A DNA stretch of 64,000 nucleotides from Novosphingobium nitrogenifigens DSM 19370. Lineage in GTDB: Bacteria > Pseudomonadota > Alphaproteobacteria > Sphingomonadales > Sphingomonadaceae. Numbering within the stretch: position 1 is the stretch's first letter; every line of letters starts with the position of its first letter. A program made the position numbers and the translations under genes. Positions 48,012-56,447 of this stretch are shown here, one piece after another. Below the pieces are notes generated by a model that saw only the letters and a program-made list of their open reading frames with translations, searched no databases and was not told the DNA's origin. The stretch is taken from the NCBI RefSeq assembly GCF_000192575.1, contig NZ_GL876926.1, positions 1,188,434 through 1,252,433 on the forward strand, in the 5' to 3' direction.

Positions 48012-48425
48012 CTAGAGCGTCACCTCGATGCATTGGTCCGCCGAGATCTCAATATTCTCATCGGTATTTTTTGTGCTCTCGTTGAATAGCCGAACCATTT
48101 CTTCGACGCCGTGACACGGCCGTAGCGACGGAAGTGCCCGGGCCTCGGGGTCGAAATTGGGGGACAGCTGACAGCTCTTGATATGAATGTCGTCGCTCGC
48201 CGTGATCTTGCTCCAGGGGTCCGCACCGAAGGGTTTGCTGATGCACAGGAGAACATCGATGTCGCCGGGCTCGTCCTTGTCACTGTTCACGAGGCTGCCG
48301 AACACGAAGACGCTATAAAGCCACTGCTGCGCAACGATGTGATCAAGCTCGTTCTTGAGCAAGCCGATGAGATAGCGGCGACGCTCTGTTGCGCCGTACC
48401 GACCTTCAAATTCTGCGAGGTTCAT
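48012..48425 (-). CDS. Small nucleotidyltransferase-domain protein
   Basis: 137 aa. The polymerase-beta-type nucleotidyltransferase motif is clear: GS at 43-44 followed by DID at 55-57 (VFGSLVNSDKDEPGDIDVLL). These residues bind the metals. Composition is less GC-biased than neighbouring genes, with many Asn, Ile and Lys residues. Proteins of this size are often MNT-type antitoxins or minimal nucleotidyltransferases, but no HEPN partner is visible beside it. A 41-codon open frame overlaps its start. Likely acquired accessory gene. Confidence 0.72.
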   Translation of the reverse strand: MNLAEFEGRYGATERRRYLIGLLKNELDHIVAQQWLYSVFVFGSLVNSDKDEPGDIDVLLCISKPFGADPWSKITASDDIHIKSCQLSPNFDPEARALPSLRPCHGVEEMVRLFNESTKNTDENIEISADQCIEVTL

Positions 48426-48531
48426 CGACTTCGTTAACCTTCAGTTGTCCGCGCTGTGCTGCGATCAGGTTACCATCGCCTCTTGCCGCGAAATGCGCCT
48501 GTATGTCGTACAAGGTCTCCCCGACAATCAC
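48406..48531 (-). pseudogene. Short frame overlapping the nucleotidyltransferase start
   Basis: A 41-codon frame from GTG at 48531 (or TTG at 48534), beginning MIVGETLYDIQAHF and ending ...LKVNEVDEPRRI. It overlaps the first 20 bases of the nucleotidyltransferase gene. The residue pattern looks protein-like, but an in-frame stop lies just upstream and there is no good ribosome site. It may be the C-terminal remnant of a lost partner gene or a small coupled protein. Confidence 0.3.
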
Positions 48532-48660
48532 CAAGTGCGGCTATGTCCCAGCCCCAGTCTTTTAAACCTACTACCGTCAGGCTGTCCCGCACGGCAAGTT
48601 CGGTGAATGGTATATCGGGAATAAAACGTCTTGGGTGGGCGCGCTGCCGTCGGGCTTATG

Positions 48661-49050
48661 CTAGGTGCAGACAAGCGGCAACGCGGCGAGGCCGAGTCCT
48701 ACAATGGCGAGCGCTAGACCGATCACCGCGATCCAAGCGGGGATGAACACGGCAGGATCGGGCGAACGCACATACCAGCGGAGCAGGCCCCAGAGTCCGA
48801 CCTTTCGCAACGAAAAGTCTAATTCGCCGCCCTTGTCGATGCCGAGACGTTCGCGAATATCGTAAGGCATAAAGATCGCATCGACCCGGTTATGACCGAG
48901 CAGCAAGACGTCGAGCGCCTTTCCATTAGCGTTGTTGGTGAGCCGGGCGACACCATAACGTTCGACACCTGAGCGGTGTTTGACATTGAGGCGCACCATC
49001 CAGCGGCCGGCTTCGCTGGCCTGCGGACCTTCGACGCGAAGTTTCGCCAT
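48661..49050 (-). CDS. Hypothetical small membrane protein
   Basis: 129 aa from the ATG at 49050, chosen for GGAGG 5 bp upstream. Residues 1-95 are soluble, with the stretch VARLTNNANGKALDVLLLGHNRVDAIFMPYDIRERL. The C-terminal 35 residues are one long hydrophobic segment (AWIAVIGLALAIVGLGLAALPLV), so the protein is probably tail-anchored. I do not recognise the family. It stands alone in the low-density patch. Confidence 0.6.
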   Translation of the reverse strand: MAKLRVEGPQASEAGRWMVRLNVKHRSGVERYGVARLTNNANGKALDVLLLGHNRVDAIFMPYDIRERLGIDKGGELDFSLRKVGLWGLLRWYVRSPDPAVFIPAWIAVIGLALAIVGLGLAALPLVCT

Positions 49051-49528
49051 CTCATCCTCCAAATAGCCGCTGTGAAACCCTCAGCGGCGATAGGTGTCGA
49101 AAAAACGCGCCTCGTCGATCAAATTCAACCGCTATCTAATCAATCGGCGTGGAGTGCCCGTCACGTTGTGAATTAATGACGGGTTTTGGTATCGTCGCCC
49201 CGGAGCACGAACGACTTGAACGCGCGCGTTTCCGACCGGCGGCGGTCCGACTTCTGGAAGACCGGTTTCGACGTAAGCCGACGTTCCAGAGGCCGTAGCG
49301 GAACGGCGAGATCTGGCCGGGAGCTGCCGCAGGTCAACCGCTGTAAACATGGACAGCGTTACATGTCGCGGCTCTGATCGCGCCGATCCGTTCACGGCCT
49401 GATGTCAGTTTCAGGGCGAGTACTCCGAACGGGGCTGAACAGCCTGCCCCCGCGTATCGGGCCCGCCGAAGCAAAGGTTCGGAAATTTCGACGTGTACAA
49501 GCGGGCGGACCTGACCGATGGAGGCAGG
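49051..49528. other. Gene-poor tract before the M20 deacylase gene
   Basis: 478 bp without a convincing gene. Several short frames exist on both strands but none has a ribosome site with protein-like composition. The promoter of the M20 gene should lie in the last 100 bp. The 49140-49330 part may be gene debris. No tRNA, integrase remnant or terminal repeat was found. Confidence 0.4.
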
Positions 49529-50707
49529 ATGAGCCTGTCTGCCAGTCGCGCCATTCTTGAGCGCCTTGTCGCCTTTCCCACAGTCAGCCGTAGCGGCAAT
49601 CGGGCGCTGGTGGACTATGTGCGGGGGCTGGTCGAGCCGGTGGGGGCTCGGGTCGAGCTGACCGATGATGGCGATAGCGCCAATATGTGGATCAGCCTTG
49701 GCCCCGAAGGCGTGCCGGGGATTGTCCTGTCCGGGCACAGCGACGTGGTCCCGGTGGCGGGACAACCGTGGAGCCGTGATCCGTTTGTTCTTCATGCCCA
49801 GGACGGGCGGCTGTACGGGCGCGGAACGGCGGACATGAAAGGGTTTCTCGCCAGTGCGCTGGCGACCGTGATCGCGGCGGGGCGGATCACGGAAAGTGGG
49901 CGGGCGTTGCGTACGCCGCTGCATCTGGCGATCAGTTTCGACGAGGAAGTGGGATGCCTCGGCGTGCGTTCGCTGCTCGATCTGCTGGCTTCGCGCCCCT
50001 TGCGCCCCTTGCTGGTGTGGATCGGCGAACCGACCGGTCTGGCGCTCGCCACCGGGCACAAGGGCAAGTCGGCCTTTCGCGTAGTGGCACGCGGGCGCGC
50101 GGCGCATTCGGCACTGGCGCCGACCGGGCTCAATGCCATTCACCTTGCCGCCGATTTCATTGCCGCCTTGCGCGCGTTGCAGGGCGAACTGGCCGCGACC
50201 ACGCCCGATCCGGCCTATGACGTGGGGTATTCCACGATCCATGTCGGCACGATCCGGGGCGGCGAGGCGCTCAATATCGTGCCTGCGACTTGCGAGCTGG
50301 AATTCGAGATCCGCAATATGGCCAGCGACGACCCGCTGGCCATCGAACGCGAAATCCGCGCCCGGGCCGAAGGGATCATCGCGCCGTGGCGCCGGGACTT
50401 TCCCGAAGCCGCGCTGGAGATCGAAGCGGTCAACGCCTATCCCGGCCTCGACACCCGCCACCCCGGCGCGCTTGCCTTTGCCCGCACCCTGTCGGGCAGC
50501 AATGCCGCCCCGATCAAGGTCGCGTTCGGGACCGAAGGCGGCCTGTTCTCGCAGACTTTGGGTGTTCCGACCGTCATCTGCGGCCCCGGATCGATGGAGC
50601 AAGGACACAAGCCCGATGAGTTCGTGACCGAGGAACAACTCGCCCGATGCGACGCGATGCTGGCGCGCCTGATCGACCGGCTCGAAGCCGGGGTATCCCT
50701 CGTCTGA
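49529..50707 (+). CDS. M20-family deacylase (acetylornithine deacetylase-like)
   Basis: 392 aa metallopeptidase-fold amidohydrolase. The metal and catalytic residues are in place: SGHSDVVPV, GTADMKGFLA, DEEVGCLG, WIGEPTG and the late GSMEQGHKPDEF. The closest textbook member is ArgE, but ArgE-like deacylases act on many N-acyl amino acids. GGAGG lies 4 bp before the ATG. It heads a plus-strand group with a flavin monooxygenase, a Rid protein and a DUF1028 protein, suggesting a catabolic rather than arginine-biosynthetic job. Confidence 0.87.
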   Translation: MSLSASRAILERLVAFPTVSRSGNRALVDYVRGLVEPVGARVELTDDGDSANMWISLGPEGVPGIVLSGHSDVVPVAGQPWSRDPFVLHAQDGRLYGRGTADMKGFLASALATVIAAGRITESGRALRTPLHLAISFDEEVGCLGVRSLLDLLASRPLRPLLVWIGEPTGLALATGHKGKSAFRVVARGRAAHSALAPTGLNAIHLAADFIAALRALQGELAATTPDPAYDVGYSTIHVGTIRGGEALNIVPATCELEFEIRNMASDDPLAIEREIRARAEGIIAPWRRDFPEAALEIEAVNAYPGLDTRHPGALAFARTLSGSNAAPIKVAFGTEGGLFSQTLGVPTVICGPGSMEQGHKPDEFVTEEQLARCDAMLARLIDRLEAGVSLV

Positions 50708-50746
50708 CAACTTCAGCTTTTCCGAAGCAGTGTTGACATTATTTGT

Positions 50747-50760
50747 GGTTTTGCAAAACC
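50747..50760. promoter_or_regulatory. 14-bp perfect palindrome in the monooxygenase promoter
   Basis: GGTTTTGCAAAACC, fully self-complementary. It begins 9 bp after a TTGACA (50733-50738) that resembles a -35 element, so it would overlap the promoter of the monooxygenase-Rid-DUF1028-LysR operon, 48 bp before the first ATG. A dyad this long in a promoter is a strong operator candidate; the LysR product at 53185 or an unlinked repressor could bind it. Confidence 0.5.
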
Positions 50761-50807
50761 AGTCGTCCCCCTAGTCTCGGCTCATAACGGCAGGAGGCAC
50801 AGCGCAA

Positions 50808-52049
50808 ATGGACGGCGAAACGGTTGAAACCCTTGTGATCGGCGGCGGACAGGCCGGGATCGCCATGAGCGAGCATCTGGGCCGCCATGGCCTGCCCCAT
50901 CTGATCCTCGAACGCGCGCGGATCGCCGAACGCTGGCGCTCGGAACGCTGGGATTCGCTGGTTGCCAATGGCCCGGCATGGCACGACCGTTTTCCGGGCC
51001 AGACCTTTGAACGCACCGGCCCCGACGGCTTCCCCGGCAAGGAGGAAGTGGCCGACTATCTTGAAGCCTATGCCCGCCGCATCGAGGCGCCGATCCGCAC
51101 CGGCGTCGCGGTTCAGCGGCTGAGCCGCCGCGCCGACGGTTCGTTCCTTGCCGAAACGAGCGCGGGCACGATCGCGGCGCAACAGGTGGTGGTCGCGACC
51201 GGTCCGTTCCAGAAACCGGTGATCCCTGCCCTGATCCCTGCTCAGGACGGTCTGGTCCAGATCCATTCGGCCCATTACCACAATCCCGCCCAATTGCCCG
51301 AAGGTGGCGTTCTGGTCATCGGCGCGGGATCCTCGGGCGTGCAGATCGCCGACGAACTCAACCGCGCGGGCAAGCCGACCTGGCTTGCCGTCGGGCCGCA
51401 CAACCGCCCTCCCCGGCGCTATCGCGGCAAGGATTTCGTCTGGTGGCTGGGCGTTCTGGGCAAGTGGGACCTCCCCCCCGCCGCCACGGCCGGTGAACAT
51501 GTGACAATCGCGGTCAGCGGTGCCCATGGCGGGCATACGGTCGATTTCCGCGCTCTCGCCGATAGCGGGATCACCTTGGTCGGACGGGCCGAAAGCCATG
51601 AGGACGGGATCGTCCACTTTGCCGACAATCTGGCGGAAACCATCGCGGCGGGCGATGCGGATTATCTGTCCGTCCTGCGCGAGGCCGACGACTATGTCGC
51701 CCGCGAAGGGCTCGACTTGCCCGAAGAGCCCGAAGCCCATGTGATCGGCGCGGCTCCGGCTTGTGTCATCAATCCGGTCATCGCGCTCGACCTCAGGGCG
51801 GCAGGGATCACTTCGGTCGTCTGGGCAACCGGCTATGCGTTCGATTTCGGATGGGTCGACATCGACGTGTTCGACGCGGACGGCAATCCGCGTCACCAGC
51901 GCGGGGTGTCGGATGTGCCGGGGCTGCATTTTCTCGGCCTTCCCGGCCTGTCGCGCCGTGCCTCGGCCTTCATCTGGGGCGTATGGCACGATGCGGCCTA
52001 TCTTGCCGACCGGATCGCCGAACGCACAGGCGCGCTCAACCCCGCCTGA
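50808..52049 (+). CDS. Flavin-containing monooxygenase (CzcO-like)
   Basis: 413 aa. Two Rossmann motifs, GGGQAG (12-17) for FAD and GAGSSG (about 168-173) for NADPH, flank the QIHSAHYHNP segment that stands where class B monooxygenases have their fingerprint. Such enzymes use NADPH and O2 for N-, S- or Baeyer-Villiger oxidation. AGGAGG lies upstream. Followed by Rid and DUF1028 genes in one operon; it is the probable oxygen-inserting step of that pathway. Substrate unknown. Confidence 0.83.
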   Translation: MDGETVETLVIGGGQAGIAMSEHLGRHGLPHLILERARIAERWRSERWDSLVANGPAWHDRFPGQTFERTGPDGFPGKEEVADYLEAYARRIEAPIRTGVAVQRLSRRADGSFLAETSAGTIAAQQVVVATGPFQKPVIPALIPAQDGLVQIHSAHYHNPAQLPEGGVLVIGAGSSGVQIADELNRAGKPTWLAVGPHNRPPRRYRGKDFVWWLGVLGKWDLPPAATAGEHVTIAVSGAHGGHTVDFRALADSGITLVGRAESHEDGIVHFADNLAETIAAGDADYLSVLREADDYVAREGLDLPEEPEAHVIGAAPACVINPVIALDLRAAGITSVVWATGYAFDFGWVDIDVFDADGNPRHQRGVSDVPGLHFLGLPGLSRRASAFIWGVWHDAAYLADRIAERTGALNPA

Positions 52050-52087
52050 TCCAGTCCCGCCCGTTTTTTCCAGCAACAGGATCCCTG

Positions 52088-52501
52088 ATGCCCGTTCATA
52101 CCCGCATCCGCCCGTTCAATACCCGCGAAACCTATCCCGAACAGAACCTCGACAACGACTTGTGCCAGGCCGTCGTTGCCAGCGGGCGCATGGTTTTCGT
52201 GCGCGGCCAGATTTCGCAGGATCTCGACACCCGTGAAAGCCTGCATGTCGGCGACGCCACGCTTCAGGCCCGCAAGGCGATGGAAAACATCAAGATGCTG
52301 CTCGAAGAGGCAGGCGGCGACTTGTCCCACATCTGCCGCGTCGTCGTCTATCTGATCGACGTGCGCTATCGCGAGGATGTCTATCGCGAAATGGGGCTCT
52401 GGCTGAAAGGCGTCTTCCCGGTTTCGACCGGCCTTGTCGTCTCGGCCCTCGCCCGCCCGGAATGGCTGGTCGAAATCGAAGCCACGGCGGTGATCCCTTG
52501 A
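52088..52501 (+). CDS. Rid-family (YjgF/RidA-like) protein
   Basis: 137 aa single-domain Rid protein with the family end LARPEWLVEIEATAVI. The arginine that RidA needs for imine hydrolysis (in its P-x-R-S segment) appears to be Ser113 (PVSTGLVV). This places it among the Rid subgroups that lack 2-aminoacrylate deaminase activity, which often occur in catabolic operons. Its stop overlaps the DUF1028 start as TTGA. Likely role: assisting an unstable intermediate, comparable in position to RutC in the Rut pathway. Confidence 0.87.
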   Translation: MPVHTRIRPFNTRETYPEQNLDNDLCQAVVASGRMVFVRGQISQDLDTRESLHVGDATLQARKAMENIKMLLEEAGGDLSHICRVVVYLIDVRYREDVYREMGLWLKGVFPVSTGLVVSALARPEWLVEIEATAVIP

Positions 52502-53178
52502 CCTTCTCGATCGTCGCGCGCTGTGCCCGCACCGGGCAATTCGGCGTCGCCCTGTCCTCGTCCAGTCCCGCCGTCGCCGCGCGTTGCGCCCATGCGCGGG
52601 CGGGCGTCGGCGCAGTGGCGAGCCAGAACGTGACTGACCCGCGCCTCGGCCCGCGCGGGCTCGACCTGATGGCGGCGGGCACCGATGCCCCGGCCGCGAT
52701 TGCCGCGCTTGAGGCCGAGGCTGGCGCCCATGCGCCGTGGCGGCAAGTGACCGCAATCGACGCACAAGGCCGTGTCGCGGCGTTCAGCGGGACGCGCGCC
52801 CTTGGTCGCAACGGACACCTTCTCGGCACCGATGCCGTCGCAGCGGGCAACATGCTGGCAAGCGATGCGGTCCTGCCGTCGATGCTTGCAGCCTTTGCCG
52901 CCTCGCCCGAGGCTCCGCTCGGCGAGCGGCTCCTGTTCGCACTCGAAGCGGCCCTTGCCGCCGGGGGCGAGGAAGGCCCGGTCCATTCGGCCGGAATGCT
53001 GGTGGTGGACAAGCAAGCCTGGCCCCTTGCCGACTTGCGTGTCGATTGGGCCGAAAAAGCGCCGATCGCACGCCTGCGCGAGCTCTGGACATTGTGGCAG
53101 CCGCAGATGCACGACTATGTGACCCGCGCGCTGCATCCCGATGCGGCGCCGTCCTATGGCGTTCCGGGCGATCCCTGA
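52498..53178 (+). CDS. DUF1028 family protein, predicted Ntn-type hydrolase
   Basis: 226 aa. The family opening TFSIVARCARTGQFGVALSSSSPAVAARC and VGAVASQNVTDPRLG are clear. DUF1028 proteins are predicted N-terminal-nucleophile hydrolases that cut amide bonds, but function is not established. The start is a TTG (52498) overlapping the Rid stop; no ATG exists before the conserved N-terminus, and the Rid stop supports coupling. Co-occurrence with a Rid protein, a flavin monooxygenase and an M20 deacylase points to a shared degradation pathway. Confidence 0.87.
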   Translation: MTFSIVARCARTGQFGVALSSSSPAVAARCAHARAGVGAVASQNVTDPRLGPRGLDLMAAGTDAPAAIAALEAEAGAHAPWRQVTAIDAQGRVAAFSGTRALGRNGHLLGTDAVAAGNMLASDAVLPSMLAAFAASPEAPLGERLLFALEAALAAGGEEGPVHSAGMLVVDKQAWPLADLRVDWAEKAPIARLRELWTLWQPQMHDYVTRALHPDAAPSYGVPGDP

Positions 53179-53184
53179 TCGAAG

Positions 53185-54111
53185 ATGGCAACCCGTTTCA
53201 CACTGAGGCAACTGGCCTATTTCGTGGCGGCCGGAGAGGCGGGCAGCATCACGCTCGCCTCGGAACGGGTGCACATCTCGCAGCCCTCGATTTCCGCCGC
53301 GATCACCCAGCTCGAACACGAGTTCGGGGTGCAGTTGTTCATCCGCCACCATGCGCAGGGGCTGTCGCTCACTCCGGCGGGTGAACGCCTGTTGATCGCG
53401 GCGCGCGATCTCTTGCGCGCGGCGGACGATCTGGGCGATCTGGCGCGTGACATGGCGGGCAATGTTGCCGGCCCGTTGCGCGTCGGCGCGTTCCGCACGC
53501 TCTCGCCGCTGATCCTGCCCGAACTGCTGGCCGATTTCGTCGCGCTCCACCCCCGTGTCGAGCTGTCGATGATCGAAGACGACGAGGCCGAACTCGTTAC
53601 TCGCCTGCGCCGCGCGGAAATCGATCTTGCCCTCAGTTATGAGCAAAAGGCCGACGACATCGCGTTCGAGCCGCTGGCCCAATTGCCGACCTATATCGTG
53701 CTGCCTGCCGAGCACGGCCTTGCCCGCAGCGGTCGACTGTCACTGTCCGACCTTGCCGGGCAGCCGTTCATCCTGCTCGACCTGCCGGTAAGCCGCGACT
53801 ATTTCCTGTCGCTGTTCAAACGGGCGGGCGTACCCATGAACATCGTCGCCCGCTCCGAACAATCCGAAACGATCCGTTCGATGGTCGGCAGCGGCCTCGG
53901 CTATACCCTGCTGACCGCACGGCCAGCCAGCCGCGTTGCGGTCAACGGCCGTCCGCTCGCCTATGTCCCGCTGTCCGATCCGTTCCCGCCGATGCAGCTT
54001 GGCCTGCTGACCGCGCGCAACTTGCGCCAGACCCGCACGGCCGATGCGTTCGCGACATTCTGCCGCGAACGCATCACCAATCATCATTTGCCCGGAATGG
54101 CCGATCTTTAA
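53185..54111 (+). CDS. LysR-family transcriptional regulator
   Basis: 308 aa. HTH at about 5-62 (LRQLAYFVAAGEAGSITLASERVHISQPSISAAITQLE), then an effector-binding domain with the TLSPLILPELLADF and LLDLPVSRDYF segments. It starts 6 bp after DUF1028, so it is co-transcribed with the monooxygenase operon and is its probable activator. Its stop overlaps that of the convergent TonB receptor by 3 bp. Confidence 0.9.
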   Translation: MATRFTLRQLAYFVAAGEAGSITLASERVHISQPSISAAITQLEHEFGVQLFIRHHAQGLSLTPAGERLLIAARDLLRAADDLGDLARDMAGNVAGPLRVGAFRTLSPLILPELLADFVALHPRVELSMIEDDEAELVTRLRRAEIDLALSYEQKADDIAFEPLAQLPTYIVLPAEHGLARSGRLSLSDLAGQPFILLDLPVSRDYFLSLFKRAGVPMNIVARSEQSETIRSMVGSGLGYTLLTARPASRVAVNGRPLAYVPLSDPFPPMQLGLLTARNLRQTRTADAFATFCRERITNHHLPGMADL

Positions 54112-56447
54112 AACTTGTTCGCGAAAGTCAGGCCGAACGTGCGCGGCTGATTGACCGAAACACGGGTCAGCGACGGGGTAAGCCAGGCAAAGGCGGTGTT
54201 GTTGACCGTCAGTGCAGCGCGCTCGTTGGTCAGGTTGCTGATGAACGCGGTCAGGCTCCATGGCGAGCGCGCAAGGACGAGCCGCATGTCGACAAGGTTA
54301 TAGGGATCGAGCCGCTGCTGATTATAGGCGATGTCATAGACCCGCCCGACGAAATTGTCGGCAACCCGCGCGGTCAGCGTCGTTTCGGCATTGAGATGCG
54401 CGGTATAGGACACCGATCCGTTCACCGTGGCACCCGGAATGTTGAGAATGGGCTGCCCCACCGAGACGCCGACCGTGCCCGGATCGACCGAGCGGATCTT
54501 GGCCGAAGTGACTGTCCCGCTCAGCGAGAACGTCAGGTCGTGGACCGGCGTGACCGTGATTTCGACTTCCGGACCATAGGCGCGGGCGTTCCCGGCATTG
54601 GTGGTATAGGGATAGCCGCAAGGCGGGGTGATCTGCTGCTGCACTCCTGACCAGTTCATCAGGTAGAAGTCGGCGTTGAACGAGATCTTGCCCCCGGCAA
54701 GCTTCGCCTTTTCCCCGACTTCATAGCTCCACACCGAATCCGGACCATACTTGACCGGCTGATTGCCGCAGGTTTCCTGCGGCGCGGGCAGGCTGACGCC
54801 GCCGGGACGGAACCCCTTGGCAATGGTGCCGTAAATGGTCAGGCGCGGATTGGGGATATAGGACAGGTTGAAGCGCGGATTGACCCCGCGCGCGCTCGTC
54901 GCAACGGTCAGCGTCGTCGGATCGGCATTGCCCGTCGCGGTCCCGATCCCGTTCTGCCACATGTCCACATGGGTGTGGAATTCATAGTACCGCAGGCCGA
55001 CCGTCGCCTTCAACGCGGGCGTCAGCTTGTACGAGGCTTCGCCGAACGCGGCGTACTGCTCCATGCGATAGGGGTTGTACGAACGATAGACGATCCCTTC
55101 GGGATTGGCATCCGCGCCGCCGACCGAATACCCGGCATAGGCCTGTGCCGCATTGTCCGCTGCCCATGTCGAGACCAGCGAGGAATAGAAGAAACCGCCC
55201 ACGAGCTGGAACGGCCCATCGGTCTTGGTCGCAAAGCGCAGTTCCTGGCTGAACTGGTGCGACGTGTCGCGCTCGGTAAAGCCGATCGGGCCGGTATAGG
55301 TATCGAGCGCGAGCAGGTTCTGAACCAGCTCGGCCGCGTCCATCGTCTGTGTTTCGACGCGGTGCCAATAGGACGTGGCAGAGGTGATCTCGACCGGCCC
55401 GGCGTCATACTTGATCGTGCCGCCCACCATCCAGAACGTGTCGGCGAAGGGTTCGGCGAAATCGAACGGCTGATAATGGGCTTCCTTGGCCGAACCCTGG
55501 TCGTATTCGCTGTAGCCGCCCGCGATCGTGCGCTGGTACATGCCGTTGACCGTGACGCTCAGGCGTTCGTCGGGGCGATAGAGCAGGCTTCCGCGCAAGG
55601 ACGACAGGCGCGTCCAGTTGACGTCGTGGTGGACGGCCGTGACCGAGGCCTTGTCGACATTGCCGCGCACACAGCCGTATCCGGCCCACGAGCTGATCCC
55701 GTTGCCGCACCCGCTGCCGCTTTCGAGCGGGAAATCCGCAGCCCCGACGATGCGGTCGACCCAGCCGCCGGTATATTTCTCGGTTCCGACCACGCGCAGG
55801 GCGAGCTTGTCCTTGACCAGCGGCAGGTTGATCATGAGATCGCCGCCGCCGCTCGGGTGCCCGCCTTCGGTCGCGGAAACCGACATGTCATAGGCGCCCT
55901 CGATGTGGTCGAGCTTGGGCTCGTTGGTGATGAGCTTGACCGTGCCGCCCATCGACCCCGAACCATAGAGCGTCCCTTGCGGCCCGCGCAGGACTTCAAC
56001 GCGATTGAGGTCGAACAGGTTGGGATCGAGCACCACCTTGCCGTTGAGCGAGGCGGCGGGCGGCGACAGCGGCACTTCGTCGAGATAGAAACCGACCGTC
56101 GGCGACGATCCCCCGGACGAGGCAAGCCCGCGCATTTCGAGCTCGGTCTGCCCCGGCCCCGAAGTGCGCATCGAAATCCCCGGAACGTCGCGAACGACGG
56201 CCTGAAGATCGTTGACCCCGCGCGCCTGCAACTGCGCCCCGCTCAAGGCCGTCATCGAAATCGGCGTCGACTGGACCGTCGAGGCCCTCCGTTCGGCCGT
56301 CACCACAATCTCGTTTCCGCTCATGACCGGCGGCGCATCGGCGGCATGAACCGCAACGGGCGCCACCCCGGCGAGCAACAGGACCGCGAAAGCGAGCGGC
56401 CGGGACAGGACTGGGCGCGATAGGCCAGTGGGGGACGATTGCGACAT
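54108..56447 (-). CDS. TonB-dependent receptor
   Basis: 779 aa from the ATG at 56447, which has AGGAGGAGG 4 bp upstream. Signal peptide ends near VHAAD; TonB-box-like EIVVTAERR; plug with LRGPQGTLYGSGSMGGTVKL; barrel ending in FANKF. It lies between two LysR genes: convergent with the one at 53185 and divergent from the one at 56880. The divergent regulator is the likelier direct controller. It probably imports the substrate of the adjacent monooxygenase operon, which is inference from position. Confidence 0.92.
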   Translation of the reverse strand: MSQSSPTGLSRPVLSRPLAFAVLLLAGVAPVAVHAADAPPVMSGNEIVVTAERRASTVQSTPISMTALSGAQLQARGVNDLQAVVRDVPGISMRTSGPGQTELEMRGLASSGGSSPTVGFYLDEVPLSPPAASLNGKVVLDPNLFDLNRVEVLRGPQGTLYGSGSMGGTVKLITNEPKLDHIEGAYDMSVSATEGGHPSGGGDLMINLPLVKDKLALRVVGTEKYTGGWVDRIVGAADFPLESGSGCGNGISSWAGYGCVRGNVDKASVTAVHHDVNWTRLSSLRGSLLYRPDERLSVTVNGMYQRTIAGGYSEYDQGSAKEAHYQPFDFAEPFADTFWMVGGTIKYDAGPVEITSATSYWHRVETQTMDAAELVQNLLALDTYTGPIGFTERDTSHQFSQELRFATKTDGPFQLVGGFFYSSLVSTWAADNAAQAYAGYSVGGADANPEGIVYRSYNPYRMEQYAAFGEASYKLTPALKATVGLRYYEFHTHVDMWQNGIGTATGNADPTTLTVATSARGVNPRFNLSYIPNPRLTIYGTIAKGFRPGGVSLPAPQETCGNQPVKYGPDSVWSYEVGEKAKLAGGKISFNADFYLMNWSGVQQQITPPCGYPYTTNAGNARAYGPEVEITVTPVHDLTFSLSGTVTSAKIRSVDPGTVGVSVGQPILNIPGATVNGSVSYTAHLNAETTLTARVADNFVGRVYDIAYNQQRLDPYNLVDMRLVLARSPWSLTAFISNLTNERAALTVNNTAFAWLTPSLTRVSVNQPRTFGLTFANKF

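Noticed and set aside
48456..48746. Plus-strand open frame of 96 codons in the gene-poor patch
   Set aside because: No ribosome site, Arg/Ser-rich composition and overlap with the better supported minus-strand membrane protein.
50733..50746. TTGACATTATTTG resembling the flank of the HutC motif at 30947 (GACATTATTTG)
   Set aside because: The ATGTATAGACAT core is absent; only an AT-rich flank is shared, and no hut gene is nearby.
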